This document shows, piece after piece, positions 22,398-35,196 of a stretch of 64,000 bases of DNA (its first letter is position 1; every line of letters starts with the position of its first letter). Origin of the DNA: Phytophthora hibernalis (Eukaryota; Oomycota; Peronosporomycetes; Peronosporales; Peronosporaceae); assembly GCA_012656075.1 (NCBI GenBank), contig JAAKBF010000324.1, forward strand, positions 62,001 to 126,000, given 5' to 3'. Under the pieces are notes generated by a model, which saw only the letters and a program-made list of their open reading frames with translations, ran no database searches and had not been told where the DNA came from. Made by a program: the position numbers and the translations under genes.

Positions 22398-24748
22398 TTA
22401 CGGTCTGCGGTTCTTCTTTTTGCCACCAGAGTTGATGTGGACACCAGCAAGGCCACCAGGCATGTCCGAGTCTTCATAAGGGTTCTTGTCGCGGCCCTTG
22501 CGTCCCTTACGGCCGTGCTTTTTCAGCCGCTTACTCACCACACGCTTGTCTTCGACAGTGGTGTCAAAGTCCAGGTCCTCCTCCTCTGCATTCTCCGTAG
22601 CCTCGTCGTTAGCGTCGTCCTCAGTGGTCTCAGGAACGACAGGTTCCGCAAGGTCAGGGAATTGAGTATTGGCTAGCACATGGATGTCGAAGATGGACGG
22701 ATCGGAGACGTCCGGCGGTGGATGGCAGTACAGCAGTCGGCCATTCACGTAGTGCCGCAAGATGTCACGAGCTCCGCGAGACGTATCGGGGCCACCCTTG
22801 CCTGTCGTTGTGTAGCCTCGGTTGCGAGCATAAGCCTAGCACAGAGCAACAGTGGTGAGTTTCGAGCAATCGCGCATTGTTGAACGACTCGAGCTCTCTA
22901 CGCACCTCCAGAAGCGCGTAGATGCCGACAGGGTCGGTTTCCTTTGCCGTCTTCGAAATCTCGATCTTGATTCCGTACGTTCGCTCAAATACTCGCTTCG
23001 GGATGCGGTAGCACAGGAGCTGACACGGGGCTGCAAAAGTTGCAGAGTAATTCATATTTGTCAGGGGGTAAAAAGCTGCCATAGGATATTGGGCGTGTTG
23101 ACGTACAAATATGATCGCGCAGTTGCGAGAGAGGGAGAACTCCGCAACAGTACATCTCGGCCTTGGAGTTCACGAAGCTCGGGAACACGAGACCGGGGCA
23201 ATCACACAGCATGATCTTGTCGGACAGAATCATAGTCTACACATTGAATTGTAGGGATAAACAAGTTAGTAAATGCAACAGCGTCAGTAAAGATGGACTC
23301 ATACAAACCTGGAAGTGCTTGGTCTTTCCAGGGGTAGCGCCGACAGCGACGCGCTGCGTCTTGTGTGAGTACGTAGACGCACCCAACAGCGCATTGATCA
23401 CGGAACTCTTTCCGACGTTGGGGAATCCCACCATACCAAACTTGATCAAACCCTTGTCCTTCACTCGCAAGCCAACCTCTTCGAACACCTCTGAGGCAAT
23501 CTTTGACACGTACTCGAGCAGCTCGACACGAGAGAGCACCGGATACGGGCTGTTGTCCTCCTTGATGCTAACTGAGCTTTCCTCAACCTGTGGCGCATCA
23601 GCAGGCTTTGGCTCATCGTACTGATCGTGACTCTCGGCGATTCGCTGCTCTTGTCTCAACTTTTTCGCCTCCTCGTCAATCTCGTCCTGCGCTTCCTTGG
23701 CGGAGAAGAACACGAAATTAATGTTTTGTGCCGTGAAGTGATCACCCCACGCCGTTCTGAAAACGCAACAAACAGTTAGCAGGTCGATACTAACCCAAAC
23801 CAAATAAAAAGGCACTCACCGTTGGCGCTCGTCCAGGAAGTCCGATTTGTTCACAACCAGAAGTGTGCGCCGCAGTGTCTCACCCTCTTTGGCATACGCG
23901 TCCAAGTCCGTAGAGCTACAATCAAAATCAGTGTTAGCCGCGTCACATTTCTCGTGCTGTATTCAAGCAAAATTCGTACCGGTAGAACAGCGGGTTGCGG
24001 GCGTCCACGATCTGCACCATGATATCACTTCGCTCCCGGACGTGCCACAGCTGACGCCACACCTCCAGGTTCTTCTCGAACGGGGTTACCTCCAAGTGCT
24101 CGGACGACGCCTCCAGTCTGTATCACACCAGAAAATGCGTCAGCTGCACTCTTCACGCATATGCAGCACTCACTACTTACAAGGCAATATCGCGACGCCA
24201 AACCAGGAAGCTCTCTTTCTCCAGTCGGTTGAGCTCATCGGCCGTCGTGGATGCGTTCCAATTGGGGCGACGCGGCACCTTCATCTCTGCGAACGTCATC
24301 TCCGGCGCCATGTTCTTCTCCTTCCTGCAGTCAAGAAATAGTGAGCTCTCCACCCAGTCAATTGCAACGTTTCTGTCGAGCTGCACGCACTCAATCAACT
24401 GCGGACCGGCATCTGCCTCCTCCAGGAGCATGATACTCTCCTTCACGGCGGTGAACTCGCGGTTGGCCAGCACGGCACTGGCCAGGAAATCATCCTGCAA
24501 TTACAGTGACAATATTGGAATAGTGAGGCGATTGTCCGGCAAGATTCTCGCTATGTGTTGCCTACCAGGGACGAGCCTTCCAGGTACGAGGCCAACGCCA
24601 CGGACGCGTCGCCGCCATCGCGCTCGGACACGTGTTTGCCAGCGCTGGACGCCACGTCCTTCGTGTTGATGGCCGACGTCTTCTTCTGCGTGCGCAGCAG
24701 GGCGTTGCCCAGCGAGCCCTTCTTGACCTTCTGCCCCGTACGCCCCAT
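22398..24748 (-). CDS. LSG1: LSG1 large-subunit GTPase (60S export)
   Basis: Cytoplasmic circularly permuted GTPase that releases the export adaptor Nmd3 from pre-60S ribosomes. Motifs come in permuted order: G4 VVNKSD, then G1 GFPNVGKSS, G2-like GATPGKTKHFQ and G3 DCPG (LCDCPGLVFPSF). The C-terminus is basic and rich in Lys/Arg. Eight exons can be joined cleanly: 24748-24566, 24494-24181, 24117-23980, 23915-23820, 23756-23309, 23236-23107, 23030-22906 and 22835-22398, all with GT-AG introns of 64 to 78 nt. No frame break is present, unlike most neighbours. It is divergent from the next gene with about 270 bp between the starts. Confidence 0.95.
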
Positions 24749-25022
24749 TGCTAGCTGCTTGTTCTTCTTACGCTAATCAATGGACCGGAAAAGTGATGTG
24801 GTGCACTTACGTTAATCGAATGTAGCCATGTCATCACTTCAACTTGGACGTCCCGAACGCCAAGACGCATTTACAGAGCACCAGTTACAGGAATCGATTG
24901 ATCTGCATTGGATTAACTTACACTAACAACAAGTGTTTCCAGTCTGTCACAAGAAGAGTGATTGTTGCACTCAAGAGTCGCTGGACGGAGTTTCTCGGTG
25001 GTCAACTGCCGACGGACGGACT

Positions 25023-28000
25023 ATGGAGAATGAAGAGAACGCAGATGTGACGCTCGCGCTGCGAGGAGAGAGGGTCCCGCTCCGAAATGCTCTTTCGTCC
25101 GTGTACAATCGCTCGCCAGGAGCTGCTGGTCGCTACCCCAACTGCCCTCTACTTGTACGGCAAAATGCTCACTGCGGGCGGCGATCTGCTTGCGACGTTA
25201 GCGGTGGAGGAGAACGTATACTACCAGTTCGCTGTTCTTCTTCCTTGGGTACGTGACTTGCTGTGTACATATAGAGAACATTTTCTAAGGCTAGTGTTGC
25301 TGTCTGAAGATGGATGCCTACTCGGTCATCGCCACGAATGCAAGCGGGAACACTGAGCACCGAATTGTCAGGTGAGGCATGAAGGTCTCTTGCTAATATA
25401 GATTACAGCACTAACACACAGGTTGACGCGGTATGTTGCAGTTCAGACATCAAGACGTCGCTGACGTCCCACACGCTTCTCGAGAAGGACGGTCAGGTTT
25501 ACACGGCGCTGGCAAATCCCCATCGACGAGAGCTCATCACTGCAGACACAGACGGAGGGATCAAAGTGTGGGCCCTTCGCGTGATTTCCACGACTCAAAA
25601 CAACGGAGGATTCAAGGGCGTTCTGCGTGTCCACACAGCTGCAAATTCGGTGCGTCAAAACCATTTCCTTATCATCCGTCACACCATTAACAATTCGATT
25701 GCGAGCAGACCAAGAAGCCGTACTATCGCCACCTACGCATGAGTTTTGATGGACAAAGGATTTTTGGTGCAACCAGCTCAAAAGTTTGCGTGTTTGATGC
25801 GGCATCTTGCAGCCGTTTGCCATGTTGCCTGCGCGAAGATCGGCGCACCATATTCAGCATAGAGTGCAGCGACAGAGATAACAGCGTCTACCTCGTTTTC
25901 AGGGCCAATATGAGGTAATACTTGCATGATTTTTTACCCCGCAATGTGAGCTACAGACTGACAGGTTGACTATGAACCAGGAAAATCTGCAAATACTCAT
26001 TCGTCGTGATCAAAGGAGTGCCGCAATTTCGAAGAGTGGGTACGTACGAGCATGACCAAGACCTCGCTGTGTTCACTGAAAACCCTCAGTATTCAGTGGA
26101 TTCAAACAGCACCGATAACAGGGTCCTGATGGTCGACATCTGTGCAAGATTTACGACCGCTAACGTTCTCGATTCAAGGCAAGTTGAGCCTGATAAATCT
26201 GGACACAGCCAATCCGCCGTAGCTCTGCCATTCAACCCACCATCCGAGCGATACAATGCACTCTATGCAGACATTGTGCCCTACGGCCGGAATTTTGCCT
26301 TCGTCGTGTGGTCAACCGGCTTTTGCGTCATGGAGCTCTTTTTGCGGATGCCCAAGGACGACTTGTTTGTGACTCAATTGGTGGTGAACAACTTAAAAGA
26401 CTAGGCGATGCAGAAGAAAGCGGCACCATTTCTATTTATCAGCGACTGCCTTCTGCGGAAGTGGCGATGTTCAAGGAGGGAGATCCTCATTTTCGTTTCG
26501 CGGCACTACCAACTGTGGTGGATCCGAACAAGGCAGAGGAAGGAACCGCCTTCCCTATTATCGACTATGTCATGGCAGCGGATGCTATCGTGGCGCTATG
26601 GCCTCACGGGTTGGTGGAGAAACACAATTTGTCGGACAATCGGTTTTCAGGATTGCACAGCCTTTTGAATCTGCAGCGACATCTGCATGCACGATGATAA
26701 ACCTGAACTTTGACGGTCAGGAGTGTGTTGCTGTCGGTGACTCGAGCGGAGCAGTATGCATTTTCCCTTTGGAAAATAACGACACAGAACAGCACAGCTT
26801 GATCACTCGGAAGCAAGCACACACGAGCGATAGGTGAGGATTTATCGAGTTGACTTCTTCCGCCCGACAGTTTTACTGACGTGTTGCTGCTTATTTCTAG
26901 TGTGTCCGTATTGATTGACCTTACCAACAAAGTAGTCTCCACGGAAGTTGGTCTCTCGGTTCTTTCTGTTAGTCGAAATGGAGAAATCAAGCATTGGCTT
27001 ATAAAGAGACCATCCGCTCCACCGGGAAACAACGCTGACCAACGTATTGTCTGGGAGCTACTAGCGTGCTTTCGAACCTATTCGCCTGATGTTTCAGCAG
27101 CAACATTTGAATTTCCCGAGTTCTTGTTTTGTGGGTTTGGTGGCGGGTGTGTCGAATGTTGGAGGTTCCCGCTTGGTCCGGACAAACCCTCATCAAAAGG
27201 CTCACGACTTGAGCAACAAGCTACGCAGCGCATTTCAGTTGTGAAGCGGGCCTTACACGCCATCGATTTGCACTTGGCGCCAGTACTCAACATTCTAAGT
27301 GAGTCAGGAGCTGGAGTGTCAGCCATTGCCAACCCAGTACCTGTCTCCGATAACTTCTCGTGGGTCTTTTCGTATGATGAAGATGCCATCATTCTCGTTT
27401 GGTGCTTTTCTCTAGACTTCTTCTTTCCACACCGGCGGATTAAGGCCCATGCGTTCATCAAAGGCATCTATATATCTCCATCCAACGGGTAGGTTCTGTG
27501 GCACAATGCAGAGCATGTGAGTACTCGTTGTGACTAATTTGTGTTTGTTCTGTCTAGCCACCTGGATCTCTTTGCGTACATTGATCGCTGTATCGATCGG
27601 ATTGATCACCTCGGGTCCGGTGACAAGGAGGCTGTGAGACTTCGTCTTCGACGAGGACGAGAGGTCTCTGCTCAACGTGACTTGAAGAGCCAAGAAAGCG
27701 GCAGTGGGCAAGTCACACTGACAACGGGACGTCGCAGCAGTACTCGAACAGCCCTGAGATCAAGTGCATTCACACCGGAGTCTTACGATCGAAGTAGATC
27801 CATGATGACTGGTGCACCGTCCGTTCGGATCAACATCACATTACCAGTCGAGCAGAAAGTGAATATGGTGCGAAAGACATATGCAGGAGCTTCTCCAGTG
27901 AAATCTGTTGCTGAAGAGGCCAAACGAATCCATGCTCCTTCTACCGATAAACACCTCGATGGAAAAGACGCACCGGATGAAGTGAGTTTTTTGCAAAATG

Positions 28001-31000
28001 TTTTGAGCGCGTCTCCGACGCGAATGCTGGAACGACTATCGCCAAAGCCCAGATCGCAATCTCCACTGTCCCGCCGAAGTCCTCACGCCACTCGTCTCGG
28101 TCACCTCGGCACAAAAGCCCAGCAAAACGAAACCCCATACACGCAATATCGTACGTGACGTCAAAACCAAATATCTACCAGGAGAGAACTCACTTCCGAG
28201 CAGTTTTCAGCAAGCCAAACCTCGCATCTATCGGAAGGCTTTCAACCCGTTGGATTCTCTTTCATCACAAGCTCGATGCGCTGTGATTACTGCTGGAACT
28301 GCATCGTCGTCGCCCTCCTCCTCTGAAGACGAGGATGGCCCTGAACTCCCCGATACTGCTGATACCCAGAACCTTGTGGGCCCAACCAGTGCGATCGCGC
28401 TTGAGTTTGGCCCACAGGAGAAAGTCTCATTAGTTTCACTTGTGGACGACGAAGACGAGTCAATCTTGCTGTTGGATTTTCGACCTGGAACTCGTCGACG
28501 GAAAATGAGACGACAAATTGGTGAAGAGAGCCACGAAAACACGAAAGCTTCTTACAAAATTCCTTTCTTGCAATGGGACCGCCTATCGGAGCACGACCGA
28601 AGAATCGAGCTAATGACAGCAAGCAAGTCGAGGTGTATTCGGGATGACGCCGACAAAGATAATGTATTTGTGCCGCCCGTGGAAGACTTCGAGAGCACGG
28701 AGATTTCAGTGCAGCAAGGGGTACGATCGTTCACGAGGTGGTTCGCAGCAACACATCGCCATCATCAGCGGATTCGAGAACGCTTCTTGATGGAGGAGCT
28801 GACGTTTGCTGCGATAGACCCATTTATCCATCAGAAACTGGCAAATGTGGGGTTATCACCTCCACCCCCTGAGCAAGTGCTGTCTACCAAAATTGAGTTT
28901 ATCGCCTGGTACTGTTTGGGTCTCACAACACGATCTCAAACGATTCCACCGGAGGTTCTTCTGAGAGAGCGTTTGAAGTCCCGGACAGAATACTTGGAAT
29001 TGCGCTTGCGCATGGTTACCCAGTCAGAGCTAGAGGTTCAAGAAGAAGAAGAGAGAGCAGGTCCTTGCGAAGAGGATAGTGAGCCACCTCAGCGGGTCTT
29101 CATCTTCGAGCATTTTGTCAAGCGTTTGCTGAGTGATAAGGACAGCTCCACCTCATGGGAGAACACAAGTCTTGAGAACCAGCAAAAAGAAATCATGTTG
29201 GCACTGATGGACCCCACCGTTCAAATTGCAGCAATGATGAATGACATCGAGCTGCCCGATGTATCTGGGTCTTGTCTGGAGGACTTCGACATTTTGGCAT
29301 TGGCGGGCAAGTTTTTGCCATGGTGGAAAGCCACTCGCAACATCCACCGGCGAGATTTTTGAAGCGTGAGGTTCACGAAGCATCCACTAGCCAAGCGATT
29401 CTGGAACTCTTATCGAAAGATCAGCATTCCGAAGGCGGGGCCATTGATAGGAATGGGGCCACCAAAGACTTCTTTGAAGCGTACTTTAGGTCTGACACGG
29501 CACGACAAACGTTTCTCAAAAAGAAGCTCTTCTACGTGAAGCGTAGGAATCGAATCGCGAGCGTCGCCCGGTACGGAAAACTACCAGCACCTCTGGTTAT
29601 GGAGACTATGCCAATTCCACTGGTGACATCTTTCAAGTTCGTGGAGAGAAAAGTTGTCGAGGAAATTGAACCTGAAGAGCTCATCGAAGTCGTCGAGGAA
29701 GAGGAGATACCAGAGGAGCCTGAGGTGGTTGATGTCGAGGAGCCTCAAGTCGATTTCACTGATAATCAGCGAGAGCAAGAAGAAGAGGAACTGCGCAGAC
29801 GGGAAGGAGAAAACGCCAAAATCACGCTCGAGCTCATCTACATGGCGCGAGAAGATGCTCTCTCGCGCGAGTACAATATCACCTTCGAGGAGAGCGATGA
29901 AGAGGTCGAGGAGCCATCGCTGATCGTACCGAAGCGGGCAGACTTTTCTCGTTCGTACTTCTTTGGCAACCTCCCGATGCACTATCGAAAAGTGGCTTCC
30001 TCTGGTTGGCGAGCTGGTAGCGGTGTTGACAACGGCGATGAAGAATATGAGGAAGAAGAACAACTGGAGCGAGAACGCGACCGCCAGCGTCTGTTAGACG
30101 AGCAAGAAGCCGAGAGACTTTTGGAGCTGGAGCGGCAAACAGAGCGGGCCCGTATCGAGAAGGAGCGAGAGGAGAAAGCATTCCAATTCCGCCGTAGACG
30201 ACAAGTGGAACTGAAGAAAGTATTGGTTCATCAAGCTGAGCTGGAAGCTCAGCGAAAAGTAGATATTGAGCTGGCGCGCGAGAGTTCTGAACGTGTCTTC
30301 ATGCAGCAAGAAGACGAGCATTCGTGCTGCCATCGTACTCAGCTCGCGAGAGACCAGAACGAGATGAAGCTCGAAGACCAACTAGCTCTCCAGGTTAGGA
30401 AAGAGTTGCGCGATGCTGGTGTCGCAAGAATGCGATTGGTGCTGTACGAGCAGGCTTGCATGTTTGCAGAAGATCAATTTTCCTTATTGGTCGCCAAAGA
30501 ACAGCAGGAATCGAAGCACCAACGCGCTGTGCGGACTTCTTTTCTGTCGGAGCTTTATACTCCGTACCGTCCATTTTATCAAGATTCGGCAGTTGCATCC
30601 GAGGCATTCCTGCCTCGAATTCAGTGGAGACTGCAGCAAGAGCAGGAACGACGAACACCAGTTAGACCAATTGGAAGTTATACGATTCCGCTGGAGGAGG
30701 CGCTCGTACTGGACGATCTGGACCAAGACCCGTACCTTGCACGTGATTCACGAAAGTTCAAACTTCTCATGGGACTACCGTTAAGAACAGCTAGCAGTCA
30801 GAAGCGACCTCGAATCCCGACTGCAGATGCTATCATCGCTATGCAGCGACAGCGATCCGATTTTGACGAAGAACGCCAGGAAGCATCGATTGGAAGCGGC
30901 AAATATGCCTCACTTCCACAAAAATTGGCGCCTCACAGTCGCATCCAAAAGTCCAGCGAGCATAGTCGTCTGCCGGATATCGTATCAAGAACCCGTTCTG

Positions 31001-31188
31001 TTAACAACAGCCTCACTAACCTGAAGGAGACTTGTAGAAAACAGGGCGCTGACATTCCTATTCAGTGCAAGACGGTCAAAAACAACCAACAGCAACAGAA
31101 CCAGCAAAATCAGTCGCTGCCATTCTTCCGCGGAAATATGCTCGTACAAGGCCACAGCCAAGCACGATCAAAGGATTATGCATACTAG
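25023..31188 (+). CDS. Very large WD40-repeat and coiled-coil protein, possibly ciliary
   Basis: One gene of about 1,900 codons. The N-terminal third has WD-like blades (DGGIKVWALRVI, VLSVSRNGEIKHWLIK, GGGCVECWRFPLG). The middle is Ser/Arg-rich, and the C-terminal half is highly charged with long coiled coil (QLERERDRQRLLDEQEAERL). Exons inferred: 25023 or 25087 to 25248, 25310-25371, 25442-25649, 25709-25914, 25981-26833, 26901-27488 and 27558-31188. Frame steps occur near 26339-26343 (T5), 26608-26610, 28080-28130 (net two bases) and 29356-29360 (T5). Each is bridged by similar sequence character on both sides. The start is uncertain: MENEENAD at 25023 is in a different frame from the ELLVATPTALYLYGK segment. 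Architecture resembles animal WDR87/WDR97-type proteins, but I do not recognise a specific family. Stops are 42 bp from the convergent snurportin gene. Confidence 0.6.
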
Positions 31189-31230
31189 TCCTCACCCCTT
31201 GTCCAGTCAGAAGAATAAATACTGTTCACT

Positions 31231-32761
31231 CTAGCCTTCCATCTCGACCTCCGTCGTCGGTGCTTGGGCAACCTACGCATCAATAAAGTACAGTCAGCAT
31301 CAGCTACAAGTGCAGAAAGGTTTAATCAAAACTAAATGGAACAGTACGAACCTCCAAAATCTGCTCGAGTGGGATCCCCACAGACCGTGCATTGTACTGG
31401 AACAAAATCTTAGTCCAACTGTCAGGAAGAGCTCTTTGCGGCGAGCAGCGCTTCAGGAAAGCCAGGCCAGTAAGATGCGGAGTTTGGTTCTCATCCACTT
31501 CGTGTTGTTCAAAGGAAAACTCGCAAGATCTCCTTCCCTCAGCTTCATTTCAGACACGCAAGCAAGCGTTGTCAATTATTATGCGAGAAATGATCAGTAG
31601 CTTAGATCACACAAGCATCAAACCTCGTGCTGCTGGATAAAATCCTGATCTGCCGTGAAGAGAATTATCCCCTCCAGCGTTGCAAACTCGTTCTCACCCT
31701 CGAGGCGAAGTACGATGGACGGCTTCGCCGAGTAGACAAAAACGACTCGTGTTGGCATCCTTCCACACCAGTGCCAGAGGCGAGAGCCCCATCTCATAGT
31801 GCCCAGCTTTCATGTAGAATAGAAGCCCATCCCTGCACCAATGTCAGCAATGGCAGTCAACACTTACATCCTGACGAGGCAACTTCCTCACCAGCAGTAG
31901 TCACGTACTTGAGAAACGGATAGGTCGTCGAGTACGCCGCTATGACCCCTCTGGGTCGCTCTCATAGCATGGAACAGGCTGGAGTCCAACAATCACCACG
32001 TTCATCAGTTCTATCACCCAACACCCCATCTGCCCAGTGTTTTCTCCTTACCATGAACCGGAATGGGTTTGCCGATGTGACAGTCGCCGTCGCCCCTCCG
32101 ACAACTTGTCGCGCATCCAGTAGAGTCGGAACTCCGTGGTGCAGTTGTAGAGCAAGTAGCCCTTCCAGCACATGACGTCCAGCACGTAGAACGTGGCGTC
32201 CTGCTCCTGGAAGATGCAGTCCAAGATGCAGTAGCCGTCGCTTGACTTGTTGGTCTTGTGCGAGCCGCAAGGCAGCGCCGGGGAACTTCTTGAGGATGCT
32301 ACCGGACGGGATCCTCGCCACCGTGTTGCCTCTAGTAGCCACACACACATAGTCAGCATGAGAATAAACCTTCTCACAGCTAGCAGTGTCCTACCCGTTG
32401 GCCACCACGAGGCAGCGTTTGCCCTCGGGCCTCGGCAGCACGTACCAGCCGTCGCCCAGCGCGCTGCCGCTGCCGTTGAGGCCTCGCGGAACGTCAATCA
32501 TCCACTCGGGCGTCATCAACTGCTTGAAAAGTGCTCGCGCCGCTGCTTCACGCGCTCCTCGCGGGTCCGGCGCTTGGTCTGCACACTCGATGCGTCCATG
32601 GCAGCGTCCCCAGAGGGCGACGGAGGCTCCTGCTGCTGCGCCAGTTGCCGCGCATGCGCCGTAAGGTCTCTGCGTGCCTGTCGCTGCTGATCCAGCATGG
32701 CCTGGCGGCGCGCCGCCGCGTCCCTGGCCCACGGCTGCCGCTTGATCGCGGTGCGCTGCAT
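31231..32761 (-). CDS. SNUPN: Snurportin-1 (m3G-cap receptor for snRNP import)
   Basis: Adaptor that binds the trimethylguanosine cap of spliceosomal snRNPs and brings them to importin-beta. The N-terminus is basic and Gln/Arg-rich (RDAAARRQAMLDQQRQARRD), suiting an importin-beta-binding region. The cap-binding domain is clear: LMTPEWMIDVP, GKRCLVVANG, DGYCILDCIF, FYVLDVMCWKGYLLY, TEFRLYWMRDKL and DGLLFYMKAGHY, as in animal snurportins. The first intron is about 32332-32394; a last short exon encodes VAQAPTTEVEMEG. At least five frame steps are needed (near 32529, 32275, 32098, 31955, 31737 and 31530), mostly one base in G or T runs. They leave the domain order intact, so I call a gene with sequence errors; a decaying copy is the alternative. 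Confidence 0.86.
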
Positions 32762-32813
32762 TATTGCCTAATTTCGGATGGCTTCTTAGTCCTTATTTCG
32801 TCAGACCCTAATA

Positions 32814-32838
32814 CCGTATTCCCCCTGTTACAAGCGTC
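32814..32838. repeat. Left terminal inverted repeat of pogo-like element
   Basis: 25 bp, perfect reverse complement of 35019-35043, preceded by the TA target duplication. Confidence 0.95.
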
Positions 32839-33150
32839 ACCAATCTACATGTGAGGGTTAGGGAAATGAACTCCGGGTGCAAATGCAATCTACACGTACT
32901 TCCTTTAAGTTGTACGGTATCACCCACACGAACTTACCCGAAAACGGACAGTAATGCGGCTGGTACGGCGACCACTCGCGGCATTTCCTGGATAACCGCT
33001 GAGGCGACGCCGACCAGCGTTGGTATTCTGCTACACCGGTATGTGAGCCAGCTGGACACCAATTTTGAGGGCCGTGGCGGGCGTGTGGACTAATTAGTTC
33101 GTGTTCTGAATTTTGCATGATACAGTCACAGGTCAAAAGATGAATTCGTG

Positions 33151-34912
33151 TTAAACGCTAACCTCTCCTTCAACGAATATGTCAGCCTCGCTGTCACTAC
33201 TCTCGATGCTTTCATTGCTGTGGACGCTGCATGCGTCGTCGCTAGAATCGAGTTGAAGACGCGCACGGGTTCGGCGCCTAATTGCTTGGCGTGACAGAGC
33301 TTCTATGATTGCACTGAGGTCCGCGGGATCTGTTTCGTGGGCTTCCAACAGGCGGAGTGTGTCGTTCAGTAGCCCCGCCTTCCCAAAACCACTAACGATC
33401 ACTGCAGGCGTCAACCCCTCCCAAGCTTCGGCAATCCATTCGGCGATCTGCTTGCGTTTCGGGGCTTTCAGCTGAAACCCCGCGTGCTTCGAGCGTCTTT
33501 TACGGCACTGTGCGGTCATGATCTCCGATTCCGATTCTGAATCCGACGCAGCGGGCTAGCGTACTCTCCAAGCACCGAAGACAGCAGTCGCCCCGGTAAC
33601 AACAGCTCCGTCGTGTCCTTGGCTGCTTACCATCTCGGCCGCCGCAATTGCAGCTCGCTCCTCCTCCTCCTTCTTCTTCTTTGCTTCATCTTCCTGTTGA
33701 TACCTGATGATTTCAGCTTGCAGGTGCACGACCCATTTTCGACGCAGTCTGTCCTTGAGTGGCTTGTTCCAGGAAATGTCGGTCGGCTGGCAGACGTACG
33801 TATATCTAGGGGGCACTTTCATTAGGACAACCCCAATTGAATCTGCATATTGTACGACTTCCTTAGTCCAGTGACCAGAGAAGTCGTCCCATAGGAGAAG
33901 TACCAAGTCATCACGGTCTTCTCTGTTGGCGAAGTGGTGCTTGAGGAAACTCAAGGAGAGCTCGGACGTCCATCAAGCATTCGCGTTGCCGAAGATCGGA
34001 CAGCCGGTCGTAGTCTGAAGAGGGCCGATCTCCTTCCACACGTGGCGACCGAATCCTTGGTGCCGCGCCTTGTTCTCAGCCCTGACCTGCTCAGAGGTCG
34101 CTGGTGGGCTTCTGTAGACTAGAAAAGGAGGGTATTTTACACCCTCAGAATCTGCTAACAACATAGCCGTAGCGCGTTCTTACTCCTTGCCGTCGCACTT
34201 GACCCAGACGGTTCGGGAATTGCGGCGCGCAATTGTCCTGCGAGGCAGGTACTAAAAACACAGTTACAGTCAATTAGAATCATTTGTTAATACATGTGCG
34301 CTCAAACATTACGTATCCGTTTGATCAGCGTTGAAATGCCTTTTTCGACCATGACACGACGAACACTTGCACTAAACGCCTTTGCCACGACTTTTGCATC
34401 TTCTGGTGTCGTTTGGCCTGCGCGTGTTCGAGCCCGGATGGAAAACCGATGGCGTCGCATGAACCGTCGCGACCAGGTGTCAGACGCACGAAAAGACTCG
34501 TTGGTAAGAGCGATCTCTTTGGCCACATCGAGGCCTTTTAGGCGCAACATAGTTAGCGAGACGGGGATGCCGTCCCGCCGCATACTGTTGACCCACAACA
34601 CGATGTGCTCTTCTGCTGCCTTGGTCAGCACCGTAGCGACCCCTCGTTCTCTATTCCGTCGATGTGCCCCTTTTCCTTTTTCACACGTAGCAAAAATTTC
34701 TATTTGGTTAGCTAGCCACTTTTTATCAATTTTTTACTTCGCATCGCCTGAGGGCTCAATTCTCCAAAAAATTCTACAATTGTTCCATCTAACTCGTCTT
34801 CACCCGATGCATTGAAGGACTTTATGCAGTCAGACTTGAACTTGTACGTGAATGACGCACGTAGGCCTCGGTTCGGCTTGCGACCTTCTCCATTTAATCG
34901 TGGCCTCCCCAT
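33151..34912 (-). pseudogene. Pogo/Tigger-type transposase pseudogene
   Basis: Broken transposase inside the element at 32814-35043. From N to C: MGRPRLNGEGRKPNRG start, CENP-B-like helix-turn-helix, DDE_1 catalytic core with three aspartates still readable (NADQT, WDDFSGH, TDISWNKP), and a Lys/Glu-rich tail ending in an acidic stretch. A segment around 34240-34310 between the first Asp and YLPRRTIARR may be an intron or a lesion. It has nonsense changes as well as indels, so decay here is real rather than only a base-calling matter. Confidence 0.85.
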
Positions 34913-35018
34913 TATGTTTGTTTAGGAAAGTGGTAGCTGTGTGGGACCACTCATTACCTGACGCTTGTAACAAAAGGAAAATCAGCCAAAAAATAAAGCT
35001 ATGTGATTGTAACTAAGC

Positions 35019-35043
35019 GACGCTTGTAACAGGGGGAATACGG
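35019..35043. repeat. Right terminal inverted repeat of pogo-like element
   Basis: 25 bp, perfect reverse complement of 32814-32838, followed by TA. Confidence 0.95.
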
Positions 35044-35196
35044 TATCGTTACGTGTCTTATTTTAATTTTAAAAATACTACAGTAGAACTGTGTATTAAT
35101 AGTGTGGTTTTCATCCATTTCGACCGAATTTAAGCTCTAATTTCGGATCGAAATTAACGGGCTACAACTACAAATTGTAGATTGTAGTCTACAATC

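Larger units (their letters stand above)
32814..35043 (-). mobile_element. Decayed pogo-like DNA transposon with perfect TIRs
   Basis: The termini are perfect 25-bp inverted repeats at 32814-32838 and 35019-35043 (outer end CCGTATTCCCCCTGTTAC), flanked by TA on both sides (32812-32813 and 35044-35045), the Tc1/mariner target duplication. A transposase lies on the minus strand in pieces: N-terminus 34912-34712; CENP-B-type DNA-binding region 34631-34302 (WSRRFMRRHRFSIRART); first catalytic Asp in NADQT near 34325; RTVWVKCDGKE near 34200; second Asp in LLWDDFSGH near 33880; third Asp in QPTDISWNKPLKD near 33780; C-terminal AEWIAEAWEGLTP near 33440. In-frame stops (after CDGKE and before WTSELS) plus frame steps make it inactive. 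An extra copy of the terminal GACGCTTGTAAC string lies at about 34961-34972. Confidence 0.92.
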
